A stretch of DNA of 64,000 bases from Notamacropus eugenii (GCF_028372415.1 NC_092874.1:242671461-242735460), one strand, 5' to 3'. Shown: positions 37,181 to 49,000, counted from the stretch's first letter. Notes: a model not told the origin generated them from the letters alone. Numbers and translations are program-made.

Positions 37181-38109
37181 TCCTTCCTTATATAATAAAT
37201 GGAAAGTTATATATTTCAAATTATTTTGGAATGTAATAATTATTCATTTACATTGTGGAGAAATAAGAAATTTACATTTCTTTTTCTTATATTAACTATA
37301 GGGTTCTACCCAAAGAGAAAAGGAAAGTAATATAATGTTTAATTTCAAGATTGTCTTTATCACTGTCTTTACAATAATTAAATTTTCATTTCATAAGGAT
37401 AGGTATACTCTTACTTTATACAACATACATGTTTCTATGACATAGACTGTGAATTGAATCACATTTAACCTCTATTAGAGAAGTTCAACGATCACACAGC
37501 CATAACTTTTGTAAAGCAAAGATTTCTTTAGCAATGGAAAAATCGTCCCTATTCTGGACTCTTTTTTTTTTTGTGGGATGTCTTTATTCATCCCCAAGGA
37601 GAAGTTTTAGCAAAATAATAATTACTTTTAAAATTGTTAATTTCACTTTTAAATTATGAAATAAAGCAAGTATTTCAATAACATAGTATAATTATAAAAA
37701 GACCATGCCATTTTAGGACTTGGATTTCTGAGAATTTTTATTTCCTGACATCAAGCTTAAATCTGCCTCTTTCTAGCCTCCACTCATTGCTCTTAGATTT
37801 AGCTTGTGGAGCTATGTAGAACAAATTTAGGTCTTTCACGATAGGTCTTCAAATATTTGATGACAGCTACCTTATCCCCATCAAGCCTTTGCTTCTCCTG
37901 GCTAAATATTCCATATTACTTCATCTTATCTTCATATGATTTATTCTCTAGTCATCACTACAATCAATCAGCATTTATTAAATGCCTACTATGTGCCAGG
38001 TATTTGTTGGCCCTCTTCTGAACATAGTCCAGCTTTTTCTATTTTTTTTCTAAAGTGCAGTGCCCACAGCTAAAAACGAAATGCCAGATGTGGCCTGAGT
38101 AGAACCGAA

Positions 38110-38235
38110 TATACATACACACATGCATATACTCACATATACATGCATGTATATATATGTGTGTGCATAATAAATGTGTGTATATGTATAAGTATGTGTG
38201 TATATATGAGTATGTATATATGAGTGAGTATATAT

Positions 38236-38276
<41 letters not shown>
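38110..38276. repeat. TATG/TATA runs followed by (CAGA)n
   Basis: TA/CA/TG-rich runs end in about ten CAGA (GACA) tetranucleotide units at 38237-38276. The cluster lies inside the CR1-type remnant. Confidence 0.9.
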
Positions 38277-38929
38277 GGAAGAGAGAGAATGATTACTTCC
38301 CTTATTCTTGATGGTATTTTTCTTAATGTAATTTAGGATAGCATTTTTTGTTTGTTATGCCATAATTATATTGAACTTGTGGTCCACTAAAAACTCCAAG
38401 TCATTTTCAGAACAACCATTACCTAGTATCATTTCATCCACTCTGTACTTGTGAAGTTAATTGTTTGAATCCCAGTATAGAATTTTGCATTTATCTCTAT
38501 TAAATAATTCCTTAGTAATGCAGTCAAATTTTCTAGTTTGTCAACATTGTATTGCATTGTCATAAAATACGTTAGTTATCCCTCCTATCTTGATGTTATC
38601 TGCATTTTTTTGAGAAATATGCCAGCTATACCTTCACTTAAGCTATTGATAAAAATGCTTAACAACAATTAGACAATGATTTTTGCCTTGAGATTCTTCA
38701 CTATAGCTCTTCCTCCAAATTGAAATTGACCCGAGTTGACCCATTCATGACGTTAATGAAGTCTGGTTATTCAACTAGTTTTCAATACATCTAAATGTGC
38801 TGTTTTTTATCCACTACTTCTCCATATTATCAAGAAAGATAGCATGAGAGACTTTATAAAATGCCTTGTGGAAACTGAGACATCATGATGTACATTGGAG
38901 TTGAATTAAAGAGAGACGATTTTAAATAC

Positions 38930-39120
38930 TATCTCAAACATTTATACCTGTAAAATCATGGCAAGTTACTAAACTGTTCAGTGCAGTTTCTGCACCTATT
39001 TCCTCATCTGTAAAATGAGGGTATTAATAGAACCTATCTCTCAGACTTGTTGGGAGGATGAGATGAGATAATATTTGTAAAACTTAAAATCCTATGTAAT
39101 TTTAGCAATTGTGACTTACT
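38930..39120 (+). mobile_element. MIR/MON1-type CORE-SINE inside CR1 remnant
   Basis: Contains 'cctcatctgtaaaatgaggg', 'acctatctctcagacttgt' and 'gatgagataatatttgtaaa', the standard MIR core and tail. It lies between two minus-strand CR1 blocks, so it inserted after the LINE. Confidence 0.75.
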
Positions 39121-40357
39121 GTCATTCTTGCTGTCATGTCCTCAAAGTGTTGTTGTGAAGAAGGACCTGTATAAATACGATATCTTAAGAATCTAACTAT
39201 ATTAAGCCTATGACGTCTCCTTGATGTATTTCCAAATTTTGTCAGTGGTAGAAATGGAGTACAAGGTTCTATAGTTTGCATATCTTATATTCTTTTCTTT
39301 GCTTGAAAATCAGGACAAAAATTGCTTTCCTCCAGTCCTGTAGTACCTTTTTTATCTTCCACGATCTTTCAAGGATGACCAATAGCAATTACACTTGTCA
39401 ATTCTTTCAGTATCATAGAACATGGTTCTTTAGTGTCTGATGACTTGAACCAATTGAGAAGCATAAGAAAGTTTCTAGTTGAGTATTTTAGTTTTCTTAC
39501 AGTCAACTACCATGCCATCTATCCTTCCCAAGAATAGTACTACCCTTTATTCAATTCTGCTTTTTCCTCTAATATAGCTAAAGCATGAATCTTTTTTGTT
39601 ATACTTAGCTTCCTTCTCCAGCCTCGGGTCATTCTGGACTTTAATGTTCCTATTACAATTCTTAAAGGATCAAACTCTTCTTTTGGATTCATCCTCAGTT
39701 ACTTGTCCTTTATTCCATCTTCTATACATGTCTTTTTAAATCTCAGTTAATTTATTAGTTCCTTGTGCATTCCAATTAATGCTTTTAGACAGTATCCCTT
39801 TATCTTGCATACTAGAATGATTTTTACAGAATTTGACTCTTAAGAACTTTCCATCTTTCTTGAGCAATTTCCTCCTTAGGATATTTCATCTCCTCTAAAC
39901 TTTTCTTGGTCTCTTTGAAACCTACTCCCCTCAAATCTGAGAAGCATATGACATTATATCCAGCTTACTTCTCATACCCTACCACAAATTTTATAAGGGA
40001 AATGTCTCTTAATCCCAAGGTTTCTATCATTTTTACTCCAGTGATCAGTTCTCCCTTCCTCAAAAGAATTAGGTGAAGAAAAATCTATTTCCCCTTGTTT
40101 CTTCCTTCACCCTTTGAAGGATGAAATTCCAGTCAAAGATGTCAAAAATTTATCAGCTGTTCTATTTTTAATATTATCTATTAAGTTGATGTTCTTATTA
40201 AATTTAACATTATCTATTTAGTTGACATCATCTATCCCTTCATTATCATCCTGTTGTTTCAGGTTGTGATCTATTTCTCAAATTCATTTTTCTTCTTTGT
40301 ACATAATCTACAGCATGTCTCCAAAAGAATATTCCTCTGTTTTTCCTTTCATTAGGA

Positions 40358-40572
40358 AGGCAGCTAAATGGAACAGTGGACAGGGGGCTGGACCTGGAGT
40401 CAGGAAGATCTTTATTCAAATCCAGCCTCAGACACTTACTAAACTTTGAGCACATCACTTAATCTGTTATTCCCATCTCTAAAATGGGAATAACAATTGC
40501 ACCTATCTCCCAGGGTTGTTATGAGGATAAAATGAGATGTTATTTATAAAGTACGTTGCAAACCTCAGTCTT
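40358..40572 (+). mobile_element. MON1-type SINE (tRNA head plus MIR core)
   Basis: The head 'ggcagctaaatggaacagtg' and 'ggacctggagtcaggaagat' is joined to the MIR core 'acctatctcccagggttgtt' and 'gataaaatgagatgttattta'. The head is shared with the SINE1 type; the body is MIR-like. Confidence 0.75.
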
Positions 40573-41289
40573 ACATATATTCTAGCTTTTATTAATCCTG
40601 ACCCAAATGTTCATGATGCTCCTCCAAACCTTGTGTTGTTAGATTTCTTAGCCTGACCATATCTTCTTAATTTGCAGAGCAGGTGCAGCCTGGCATTGGT
40701 AGAGGAAGTTTTCTCCTTGGAAGTTCCCTATTCTAATAAAATCAGAGGTCCACTTCAAATGTTCTTGATTTACAATGCTACCCCCCCTCAACAATTATCT
40801 AGCCTGATCCTTCTGAATAAGCCATATTCTCCTAGATTTGCTTCCAATATACAAGTCCTAGCCTACCAGGCTTCAGTGATACTGGTTAGGTCAACCTTTC
40901 CTCCTTGCAATAGAATCTCTAGTTCCCTCTACTTGTTACCCATACTCTGTGCATTGATATATAGACACCACTGTGATAGGGTGACTGCTTTCTCTTTTCT
41001 CTCTTCTTTGAGTCACTGGCCTTCAACTACTCTTCTTGCTCTCTTTATGTACATCTTACTTTCTATGCCTTGCAAAACCCACATGAACACTTTTGTGCTT
41101 CTCTCTTCCATTTCAGTTGAAATTCTGGTTGATTCTATTTATAAGAGTCCAAGCAAAGAATTTTTTAAATCAGTTTTGGTCAAGTATGACTCCATTATTT
41201 CTGTACTGTATACTGACCTATGATCCAGAAATAAAAATTCTAAGAAAAATGCTATCTTTTTTTGCCAGCTCTTCACTTCTAAAGCCTTT

Positions 41290-41620
41290 CTCTTCTTTTT
41301 TTAAAACAATTTATTTACTTTTGGTTTTTAACATTCACTTCCATAAGATTTTTGAGTTTTAAATTTGCTCCTCCTCCCTCCACTTCCCCCTCCACAAGAT
41401 GGCGTGCAATCTGATATAGGCTTCACATATACATTCATACTGAACACATTTAAAAGTAGTCATGCTGTAAAGAATTGGAACCAGTGGGAGGAACCATGAG
41501 AAAGAAGAAACAAAATAGCAACAAAAAAGAGAGCAAATAGTATGTTTCAACTGGCATTTCGACTCCACTATTCTTTCTCTGGATGTGGATAGCATTTTTC
41601 TATCATGAGAAGCCTTTCCC
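41290..41620 (-). mobile_element. L1 3' UTR, 5'-truncated
   Basis: A minus-strand L1 3' end with 'acattcacttccataagatt', 'tctgatataggcttcacata', 'catgctgtaaagaattggaa' and 'ctttctctggatgtggatag'. It is close in sequence to 5935-6250. Confidence 0.8.
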
Positions 41621-41844
41621 TGCTGAACCCCATACCCCCAATTGGAAGTAATGTTTACAGCATTACCAGTAACCCCAAATACCTGCATTTTTTCCACCCA
41701 GGTTTTCATAATCCTAAGGATTCAAGTTTCTGGTAACATTATTACACTCCACAAAAGTAACAAGAAATGACTGATGGTCATTAGGCTTGACAATTCAGAA
41801 GTTGTGTGTCTCAACTCATATTAATGACCAAGAAAAAGCTAAAA

Positions 41845-42720
41845 TAATCCCTGTCCCAGAGTTCACATTCTAGTGGGGGAGACAACATGTAAATAAATAG
41901 ATACATACTATTTATCTAGATGGAAAGTTGTTCAGCCTTCATTCTAGAAGAGGACAAATGACATCACAAGGGTGATGTCTTGACTTTTGCTTGTGACTTG
42001 GATTAAGTGAGGCAGAGCTGCAGTCACTCTCCTCATTCTCTCCTCCAGTCATTGAAGTCTAGAAACAAGACAAAAGTCAAGACGACTGAGATTTGGGAAC
42101 CAGGAATCAGGGGAAACCCCTCACTGGACTCAATGAGTTATAAAAGAAGTACATGACATAGCTCATGCTTTAAATTTGCATACAAGAAAGGAACAACATG
42201 TTCAGGGGAGTCCTGGGTTCTTGCCTTTGACACTGATCAGCTTTGTGACTATGGACAAACCACTTAACCTTTCAGAGTTGTATTTTTTAAATTCTGTAAG
42301 ATGGGAACTTACAACAATGACTGTTGTAGTACACATATCACCGGGCTATTGTAAAGATATTGAGAAAGTGTATTTACAAAAAACCAAGAACAACTTTGAA
42401 AACCTTGAAACTCCCTGTCAGTCACTACTAAGAGACAAACGTGCAATAATTAGTGGAGAACAGCATTACAACTTGATAGAATTAAACGGTTCTAATTAAG
42501 TGGCTAAATGGTTCAGCTAAGACAATTGGAGAGTTGGATAATTTATAGTGTTAATTGAGCAGTTCAGACAACGTGAACAAAGATCTAAAGAGGCCATTGG
42601 AAAAGGCTTCATGGAGGAGTTAGATCCTGAACTAGAGCCTTGAAGGACAGGAAAGATGTGGACAAATGTAGTTTGTGGAGGACATTCCTGGCAAGACCAA
42701 GAGATGGGGAAAGTGTGGGG
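41845..42720. repeat. Abundant marsupial repeat split by a minus-strand MAR1/RTE tail
   Basis: 41850-41925 ('gttcacattctagtggggga', 'caacatgtaaataaatag') and 42540-42700 ('ggccattggaaaaggcttca', 'agagccttgaaggacagg', 'gacattcctggcaagacc') read as one plus-strand repeat. At 41930-42090 a minus-strand RTE/MAR1 tail interrupts it ('gaagaggacaaatgacatca', 'ctctcctcattctctcctcc'). 42220-42400 has MIR-like text. Confidence 0.55.
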
Positions 42721-42999
42721 TTTTGTTTTGTTTTATTTCACCTTAAGCTGAAGGTCTAAGAGAGAGAAATGTATCAGAGTGTTTCTTAAGCTCACTTTAG
42801 TGATTTCACTTTAATAAAAAACATGCACAAGTGCACCAGTTTTGTGGGGGGAAAAAAACAAGTGCCTCATATAATTTCAGAGCTTGAAATAAAAATCCTT
42901 CTATTTACATATTGAAAATATATGTGAACTTGAAATAATTCTTTGGGATTGTTTCCAAATAATTGAAAACACAGTGCAAAATGATTTAGACTAAAACTG

Positions 43000-44817
43000 A
43001 TGGACTGAAATTTGTTTCATATCTTTGTTGTAGTAAATTTTGGAATAGAGAAAAGTTTGACAACAAAATGACAATATTCTAAAAATAGACAGCTGACATT
43101 TTCTCAGGTTTTTCTATGCTTTTCTCAATCCCATTGCAGGGATTTAGTGGCAGAAGGAAAGCTTTAGAGTCCCCTTCTTATCTTTCACCTTAGCAACAGC
43201 TTTTTTCAGCTGATTGCGGATTTCTCTGACCCCCTTTTCCCCATTTAAAAAAGAAAATATCCCCAAAACTAAACACTAAGACACTATCAACTTCAAGATG
43301 CTTCTAGATTTGAATCTCGGGTGACCTTCTTCCCTACTCATTCTTACCATCCATCTTCAAGGCAGGCAAAAACAAAACAAAAACACACTTGTGTATGTGT
43401 GTACAAATGTACACACCACAGCACAAATCAATGTCCATATTCAAATGTGCAAATTTGGTATTGAAAAATGTTACTGGAATAGTTATAATTGCAGCCTCAG
43501 TGGTGCAAATGCAAGGAAAATAGCTTTGAATCTATTAGAGGAATCCCTCAGATAAAGCTTCCATCTTTCTAGCCAAGTTCTGAGCCCCTTTGGTTCCTAT
43601 CAAATCTTTCCTCAGTCAGCTGTTGGACTCACAGTTGAGTGATGTGAGGCACTCCCTCCCAATCAGGGCTAAGTGTTCCCAGATTCATGCAGAAAATCCT
43701 GGGTTCTTTCTTGAATACAGCTGAATTCTCAGTTCAGCAATGGGCAATCCAAAAGAGAAAAGATTTCAAAATTAAAATGGTAACCAATCAGTATCGAAAT
43801 ATATTTTAAAGAATTTTGATATGCCTACAGCTTATATAAAGAAGAGGTAAAATTTTAGAGTGATACAGCGATGGTTGGAAATTGGTTTTTATTGCAGCAT
43901 GGTCTGGGACTTTGAAAAATAGCCATATCTTTTCTGGGTTCAAACTTCATGCTTGCTATCAACCCAACGGTAATTTGGGGTGGGGGGATGATATGGGAAA
44001 AGCTGAGCCTAGTTGTTCCGAAGGTTTTCTGTTATTTAAGGATGAAAAACGACGAATTCTCCCCCTTTTTTAAAACGAACTTTGACCTTTGGGGTATTCA
44101 CATAATTCAAAACCCGTTCAAACAATAAACTTGAGGCTTGGAAGCATTGGCGTTTTCACTGAGAAAGGAGAGACACATTAAAGAAAGTGCTTAAGTATTT
44201 TAAGTTCTCCGAAGTCGTCCAAGAGTGTGGCTGGCCATTCCTTCCTGGTTGTTAGGTTAGAGGTCTCCGCTCGAGACACCCAAGACGGGTGTGCACTGTG
44301 GAGCCTCCACAAAACAGACTTACTCCTCTGGTCCATTCTTTCCTGGAGAAAAGTTTTTTTTAAAAAAAAGCTCATTCAACCACTTAAAGATCATCATTCT
44401 TCTCTTAGCCTCTGATCGATTACCGATATCATGCGTTTCTTCATTCCTCTTTTCTTGACCAATCGATTCTAACTTGACACTCCCAAGCAGCAAAAGAGCT
44501 GTCCTAAATTGGTTTTGCTTTGTTTTGTTTTACATAATTGAGATCCAGGTAAACCCCCTTTCCTCTCTGCTAATGTTCAGACACTGAAATCTGGTGATTT
44601 GGAAGCGGGCTTTAATACTTCTCTTTTCTTTCACAAGCCAATCTTGAGTTCCGTTCCTGGGACACTGGGATTCCCTATACATCCCTTTATACCAGGGTCT
44701 GGACTGGGGCATGAACGGTCCAGGACACGTGAGCGTGTCTCAGTATGGAACATGTGCTGTGCCTCCCCACTGCTGTATTTCTAATGTTTTCTCTGGCCTA
44801 GGTCCAGCCCCCATCTC

Positions 44818-44878
<61 letters not shown>

Positions 44879-45030
44879 CCGCCCTGCCTCCTCTTTGCAT
44901 CCCCAGTTCCTTGTATCTTCCACCCCACTCCCACCAAAAGCCCCGGCCACTGCACAGCCCATTCCTATTTTATGGGTCCGTGGTTGGAGGTGGGCACTCT
45001 GCACTCCCTCCCTGTGGCGCATCCCAGTTG
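43000..45030. other. HMGA2 upstream flank, transposon-poor
   Basis: About 2 kb of unique sequence without recognisable transposons. A GT microsatellite at 44819-44878 (about 30 units) lies about 1.1 kb upstream of the HMGA2 start codon. The open frames across it (Cys-Val and Thr-His strings) are translations of the repeat. I see no gene here. GC content and CpG frequency rise from about 45030. Confidence 0.6.
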
Positions 45031-45540
45031 AGTGCTTAGGTCGGGCTCACCGAGTATTCGCAGCCTGGGCAGCGCAGCGAGCACACCGACTGAGGGAGAC
45101 TCTGGGGCTCTCAGTCTCGGTCTTCTCCGCCCCCTACCCCAGTCCGCTCGGATTTGTTTTCAATGAGAGCTCTTGTGCTCCAGCAGCCGCTCCCGCCGCC
45201 AGAGACACCCGCAGCCTCGCAGTTTTCCTGAAACATTCGCTCCATTTCCATGCCTTATTTAACTTGGTTCTGACCCGATCTGAGGGCGACGACACTCTGA
45301 GCCCCCACGCTCCCTCCCCAGCTTGCTTTCCATCTGCAAGAGGTCTTTTTTTTCTCTCTTAAGAAAATTATTGTGAGGGAGGAGAGTTTGGGGGGAGGGG
45401 GGAGGGTGTAGAGAAAGGGACATTCCCGGCTTAACAGCGCAAACGACACAATTAGCTAAAGGCTGCTACTTGTTCAGAGTGGCTTCTGAATTGCTCCCCG
45501 TAGCCACGATCCCCTGCTTTTAAACTGCCAATAGAGGAGA

Positions 45541-45670
45541 TTCTCCCCCCCACCCCTGCAGTCCTCCCCCTCCTCCTCCTCCTCCCTTCCCCCTCCTCCT
45601 CCTCCCCCTCCCCCTCCTCCTTCTCCTCCTCCAGCACCATCACCCTCTCTTCTCCTCTCCTCTCTTCTTT
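45541..45670 (+). promoter_or_regulatory. HMGA2: Pyrimidine-rich (CCT)n/(CT)n promoter-leader tract
   Basis: A 130-base stretch that is almost all C and T on the + strand, mostly CCT units, ending in 'ctctcctctcttctttttgg'. It lies 280-410 bases upstream of the HMGA2 start codon. The human gene is known to carry a CT-rich tract and a polymorphic TC repeat in the corresponding promoter/leader. Such tracts can adopt triplex or single-stranded forms and bind Sp1-like factors. The region from 45671 on ('ggcagcaccaggacgtccgg') resembles the human 5' UTR. Confidence 0.7.
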
Positions 45671-45697
45671 TTGGCAGCACCAGGACGTCCGGTGCGA

Positions 45698-45757
45698 ATG
45701 GTGGCAGCCACAGCCGCATCGGCACGAGCAGCAGCAGCAGTCACAGATCTTGTCTAA
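45698..45757 (+). CDS. Upstream ORF in the HMGA2 5' leader (19 codons)
   Basis: An ATG at 45698 opens a 19-codon frame ending in TAA (45755-45757), 191 bases before the HMGA2 start codon and in a different frame. The peptide is Ala-rich (starts MVAATAAS). The start lies in a block that resembles the human HMGA2 leader ('ggacgtccggtg..atggtggcagc'). From memory the human leader has an ATG at the same place followed by a shorter Ala-rich frame. Position +4 is G but position -3 is C, so the context is only moderate. A translational damping role is inference. Confidence 0.5.
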   Translation: MVAATAASARAAAAVTDLV

Positions 45758-45948
45758 ACCTGCCCCCCCTTTCCCTCACGCCCCTCTCCCCCACCTCCTG
45801 CGGAAAGGTGCTGGGAGGATTTTTCGGAGCTGAGGAGGAGTCGCTGCAGGAGCAGCAGCAGCAGCGGAGGCGGCAGCAGCAGCGGCGGCGGCGGCGACAA
45901 ACAGCAGCAGCGGCGGCCGCGGCGGGAGCAGTAGCTACCGAAGTCAGA

Positions 45949-46059
45949 ATGAGCGCACGAGGCGAAGGAGCCGGTCAGCCTTCCACTTCCACCCAGGGAC
46001 AACCTGCCGCCCCAGCGCCTCAGAAGAGAGGACGAGGTCGACCCAGAAAGCAGCAACAA
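45949..46059 (+). CDS. HMGA2: HMGA2 coding exon 1 (residues 1-37)
   Basis: Encodes the N-terminus of HMGA2, a small architectural chromatin protein. It binds the minor groove of AT-rich DNA in the nucleus, bends it and helps assemble enhancer complexes; it acts in embryonic growth and body size. The frame starts [15 protein letters not shown] and carries the first AT-hook (KRGRGRPRK, residues 26-34), ending in QQQ. Relative to human HMGA2 as I remember it, the only change is Thr at residue 15 for Ala. The start codon is chosen because the protein matches from Met1. The exon ends in phase 0 at a GTCAGT donor (46060). Upstream the same frame stays open to a stop at 45532-45534 because the leader is GC- and CAG/CGG-rich. 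Confidence 0.97.
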
Positions 46060-49000
46060 GTCAGTGGGGGCGGGGGGGCAATAAACCCAAACCCACCAGC
46101 CCCTGATGCAGCTCTCATACACCTCGTGTGCTGGACCCCGAAATCCAGACAGAGAGACTGAGAGCAGGGAAGATAGAAAGGTGACCGGCGCAGAGCCCCG
46201 AAATTCCGCCCTCTGCTCTGCTCTGGAGCCTGGGGGAATCGAGGGGGTGCCCGGTCTAGGAGGGGGTGTAAGGGACAGGATAGCCCTCCGGGTGACGGCT
46301 GGCCCTTCTGCTTATGGGAGAAGCGCGCGGGGGGGTTGGGGGGGGGGTAAGGAGAGGGAGAGCCAGGAGGAGAAAGGGAATCTCCGGGGAGCAGAGCTGG
46401 GGCTGGGGGCGGGGGGAGGGAGCGCTGGGGAAAGGGAATAAGGAAGGAGGTGAGAAGTATTTTTAGGGAAAACGTCTGCCTTGAACTTTCGCTATTGTGC
46501 CAGGCTTTGCTGCGTCTGGGGCTTCCCCATGTAAATCTGCAACCCGGAGCCGACCAACCAGCGCTCTTGGGCTCGTTTCGAGCTGATTTTGAAATTGCAA
46601 GAGGAGAAGGAGGCAGTGGTGGTGGCGGAGAAGGGGACTCTCAGGGTTGGCTCTCCCCGTCTCAGTGCGGGCTGCTCTGAAGTCCGGGCGCTTGGAGACA
46701 GAGAGGGAGGAAGAGTTCCACCCTCTCCATCCCAAAGACCCGGAGGGGAGCTGGAAACGAAAAGCAACCCCGTTGCACGCCCTCCTCCCTCCTGCCCCCA
46801 GCCCAAGTCACCTCTGGCTCCCACCCCCAGTGGCCTGATTCCATTTACCTCCCTCGTTACAAAGAATGCCTAGGGACCGAACTGGCGCTGGATGATCTGC
46901 AGCCTCCTGTTTCCAAGAGTTCTTTTAATAAGGCGTCCAAACTCACCAGGTTTTAAAGGCCTGCAAGGGTTAAGGTGACCCCAGGAAGTTGCTACAGGGG
47001 AAGCCCCCTCGCGACCCAGCAAGGTCCTAGGACCAAGATTGGATAGAGTGGAAAAGGGCCTTTTTATAAACTTAAGAAAGTTGAAAGTTATTAGGTTGAT
47101 TCCTTGGTCTTCTCTTCTCCTCCTCCCAATTAACCTTCCACCCCCCCACCCCCACCCCCAGTCCCTAACTTACTTTGAGCAGAAATGCATAAATTAGACC
47201 TTGCTTTTCCCGAGTAAATCTGTGGGGGGTGGGGAAGGGGCGAGAGAGTGGTGACTGGGAATCTAAGCACAGTTGATGGGTTTTGTCTGCGGATGCAACC
47301 AATTAAGCGTGCAGCTTTGCTGGGCGTCGTGGAGAGGAGAGGGCTAGAGGTTTTGTTTGCTGCAATTTCCATGCTTTGCAAGTAACGATTGGAAGAGAAG
47401 ATGCCCAAGGCATCCTAAGATCCCGAACTTTAAAACGTTTAACTTAGTACATTCTCTGGAAACTCATTCGGAAGGCAAATCGAACGAGGAAAAAATATTT
47501 TTCTCCTAGCAGCCCGAAGACCCTTTCTCAAGGTTGGGAAAGTAAATGGCTTGTGCCCTCTTTCTGTTCTACTTCCGAAAAATGTAGATAATGCCCTTTG
47601 GAAATCGAAAAAGCAGAAGCAAAGATGGAAACCGCGCAGTCCCCTCCCCACCTCCATGTTCCCCCCGTCCCTTCCTAAGAGAACTTTGGGGATCTGTTTT
47701 ACACCTCTTCAGAAGTTTCCTTTCTGTGCCCCCTAATCTCAAACTTATTTTTCCCCATACACCCACTCAGACTATTCACCACTTGTAATTTCCTAGGGGA
47801 AAAAAGTCCAAAAGTTTGAGCGAGTTCTGGGAATGTTAAGGTTCTAAATTTGCAGTAAGCCAAGTTCTCCGGGAAAAAAAGAGAAAGAAAAAAGAAAAAT
47901 GTATGTCTCAAAATCTACATGTGCCTACTATCGCTCCACTACTCTACTGAATTTTGGAAGCACCCCTTCCCAGTTTGCCTAAATATACATATGCAAATTT
48001 AAAAGACTTTTAGTCGGTTTTAATTTAATCACGGGCTACCCTTAATCAGTCATGCCACCTAATCTGAATGAAATGTTCACTATTCAGGACCAGAAGTGTT
48101 TCCTAGACTTGATGATTCACTGGATAAATATTTATGATCTGTACTATTCAGAATTCATATACCATTAATGAGCTGATTAGTTACTATAAACTAGAAACCT
48201 TTAAAAAAAATTTAGAAATGGATAGGATTGTTTTTTTTAACTCCATGGTATCCCAGACCCCTTTCTGTCTCACAATCCCTACTCTTCAAACTATCTTCAT
48301 AAAGAATTTCCTAGGAGGAAAGTTTCCTAAAGAAAATGTGTTGTTTACTTTCTAACAAAAGACAGATTTTCAAAAGACTATGCCAACTATCCGAAGGAAA
48401 TGGAGAATTCAAGTAACTATCCCGATATTTCAAACATCCACCTACCCCACCCCCACACAAACTGCCTTAATTATGTGGACATTTCAAGAAAAAAAGGATT
48501 AATTTGACCTGAAAAATCTAGCTAATTGCTCCAGTCCTTCCCAATGAATGTGGATGTTGGATTGTAGTGAAAATAGTATGGATGTAAGTTTTAAGTATGA
48601 AAACAACTAATTTGTAGTCTTTGAGCAAAACCTGACTAAAATCGCCTTTCCGTTTTCCAGAATGGGATTATAATATGAGCTCCATACTGTTGTTATCTGA
48701 TGTGTATGTAAAATGGATAACTGATATTCCTATTAAATTATTTCAATTTCAAGAATTCCCAATGCAGGATTGTGAGAAATCTACATCTTCAAACGGTTAG
48801 GACGTGCCACCAAGTCACTCCTTTGTTAACTTTTAGAGTTGAAATGACGTCTTGTTTTCATATGCAAAGCAGAATTTCCTCTTTGAACACTTAGGTTCTA
48901 CTTATAGTTATTTCCTCTTTCTGTAAACTCTGTATCATCATTCATTTACACATGAACTGCATGTGTTCTAAAAGATCAGTTGAGCAGTTCAGCCTGATAA

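Larger units (their letters stand above)
37740..41220 (-). mobile_element. Ancient CR1/L3-type LINE, long remnant
   Basis: On the minus strand the sequence follows CR1-clade ORF2 for about 3.4 kb. The endonuclease-side end is at 40670-41000. A reverse-transcriptase N-terminal motif reads W-R-K-A-I-F-V-L-I-F-K at 39301-39341 (consensus of the type W-K-x-A-x-I-V-P-I-Y-K-K). A K-A-F motif is near 38855, and the distal part with CR1 'ctcttctgaacatagtccagc' text is near 38010-38100. It is broken by microsatellites (38110-38276), a MIR/MON1 copy (38930-39120) and a MON1 copy (40358-40572). CR1/L3 elements died out early in mammals, so this is very old. Confidence 0.7.
45030..46700. promoter_or_regulatory. 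HMGA2: CpG island over the HMGA2 promoter and exon 1
   Basis: CpG steps, rare elsewhere in the window, become frequent from about 45030 ('caccgagtattcgcagc', 'gcagcgcagcgagcacaccg'). They stay frequent through exon 1 and into intron 1 to about 46700. This matches the known CpG-island promoter of HMGA2. I see no clear TATA box; 'ttatttaa' at about 45254 is a weak candidate. The transcription start is not fixed by sequence alone, but the human 5' leader of about 0.8 kb (from memory) would put it near 45100-45200. Confidence 0.8.

Noticed and set aside
40672-41223. 183-codon plus-strand open frame
   Set aside because: It runs antisense to the CR1/L3-type remnant and has no recognised domain.
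44711-45362. Long open frames spanning the GT microsatellite upstream of HMGA2
   Set aside because: The frames owe their length to the GT repeat and GC-rich promoter sequence; Cys-Val or Thr-His strings are not a protein signal.
45754-46122. Minus-strand 122-codon frame over HMGA2 exon 1
   Set aside because: It is the shadow of a CAG/CGG-rich leader on the opposite strand, with no independent evidence of an antisense coding gene.
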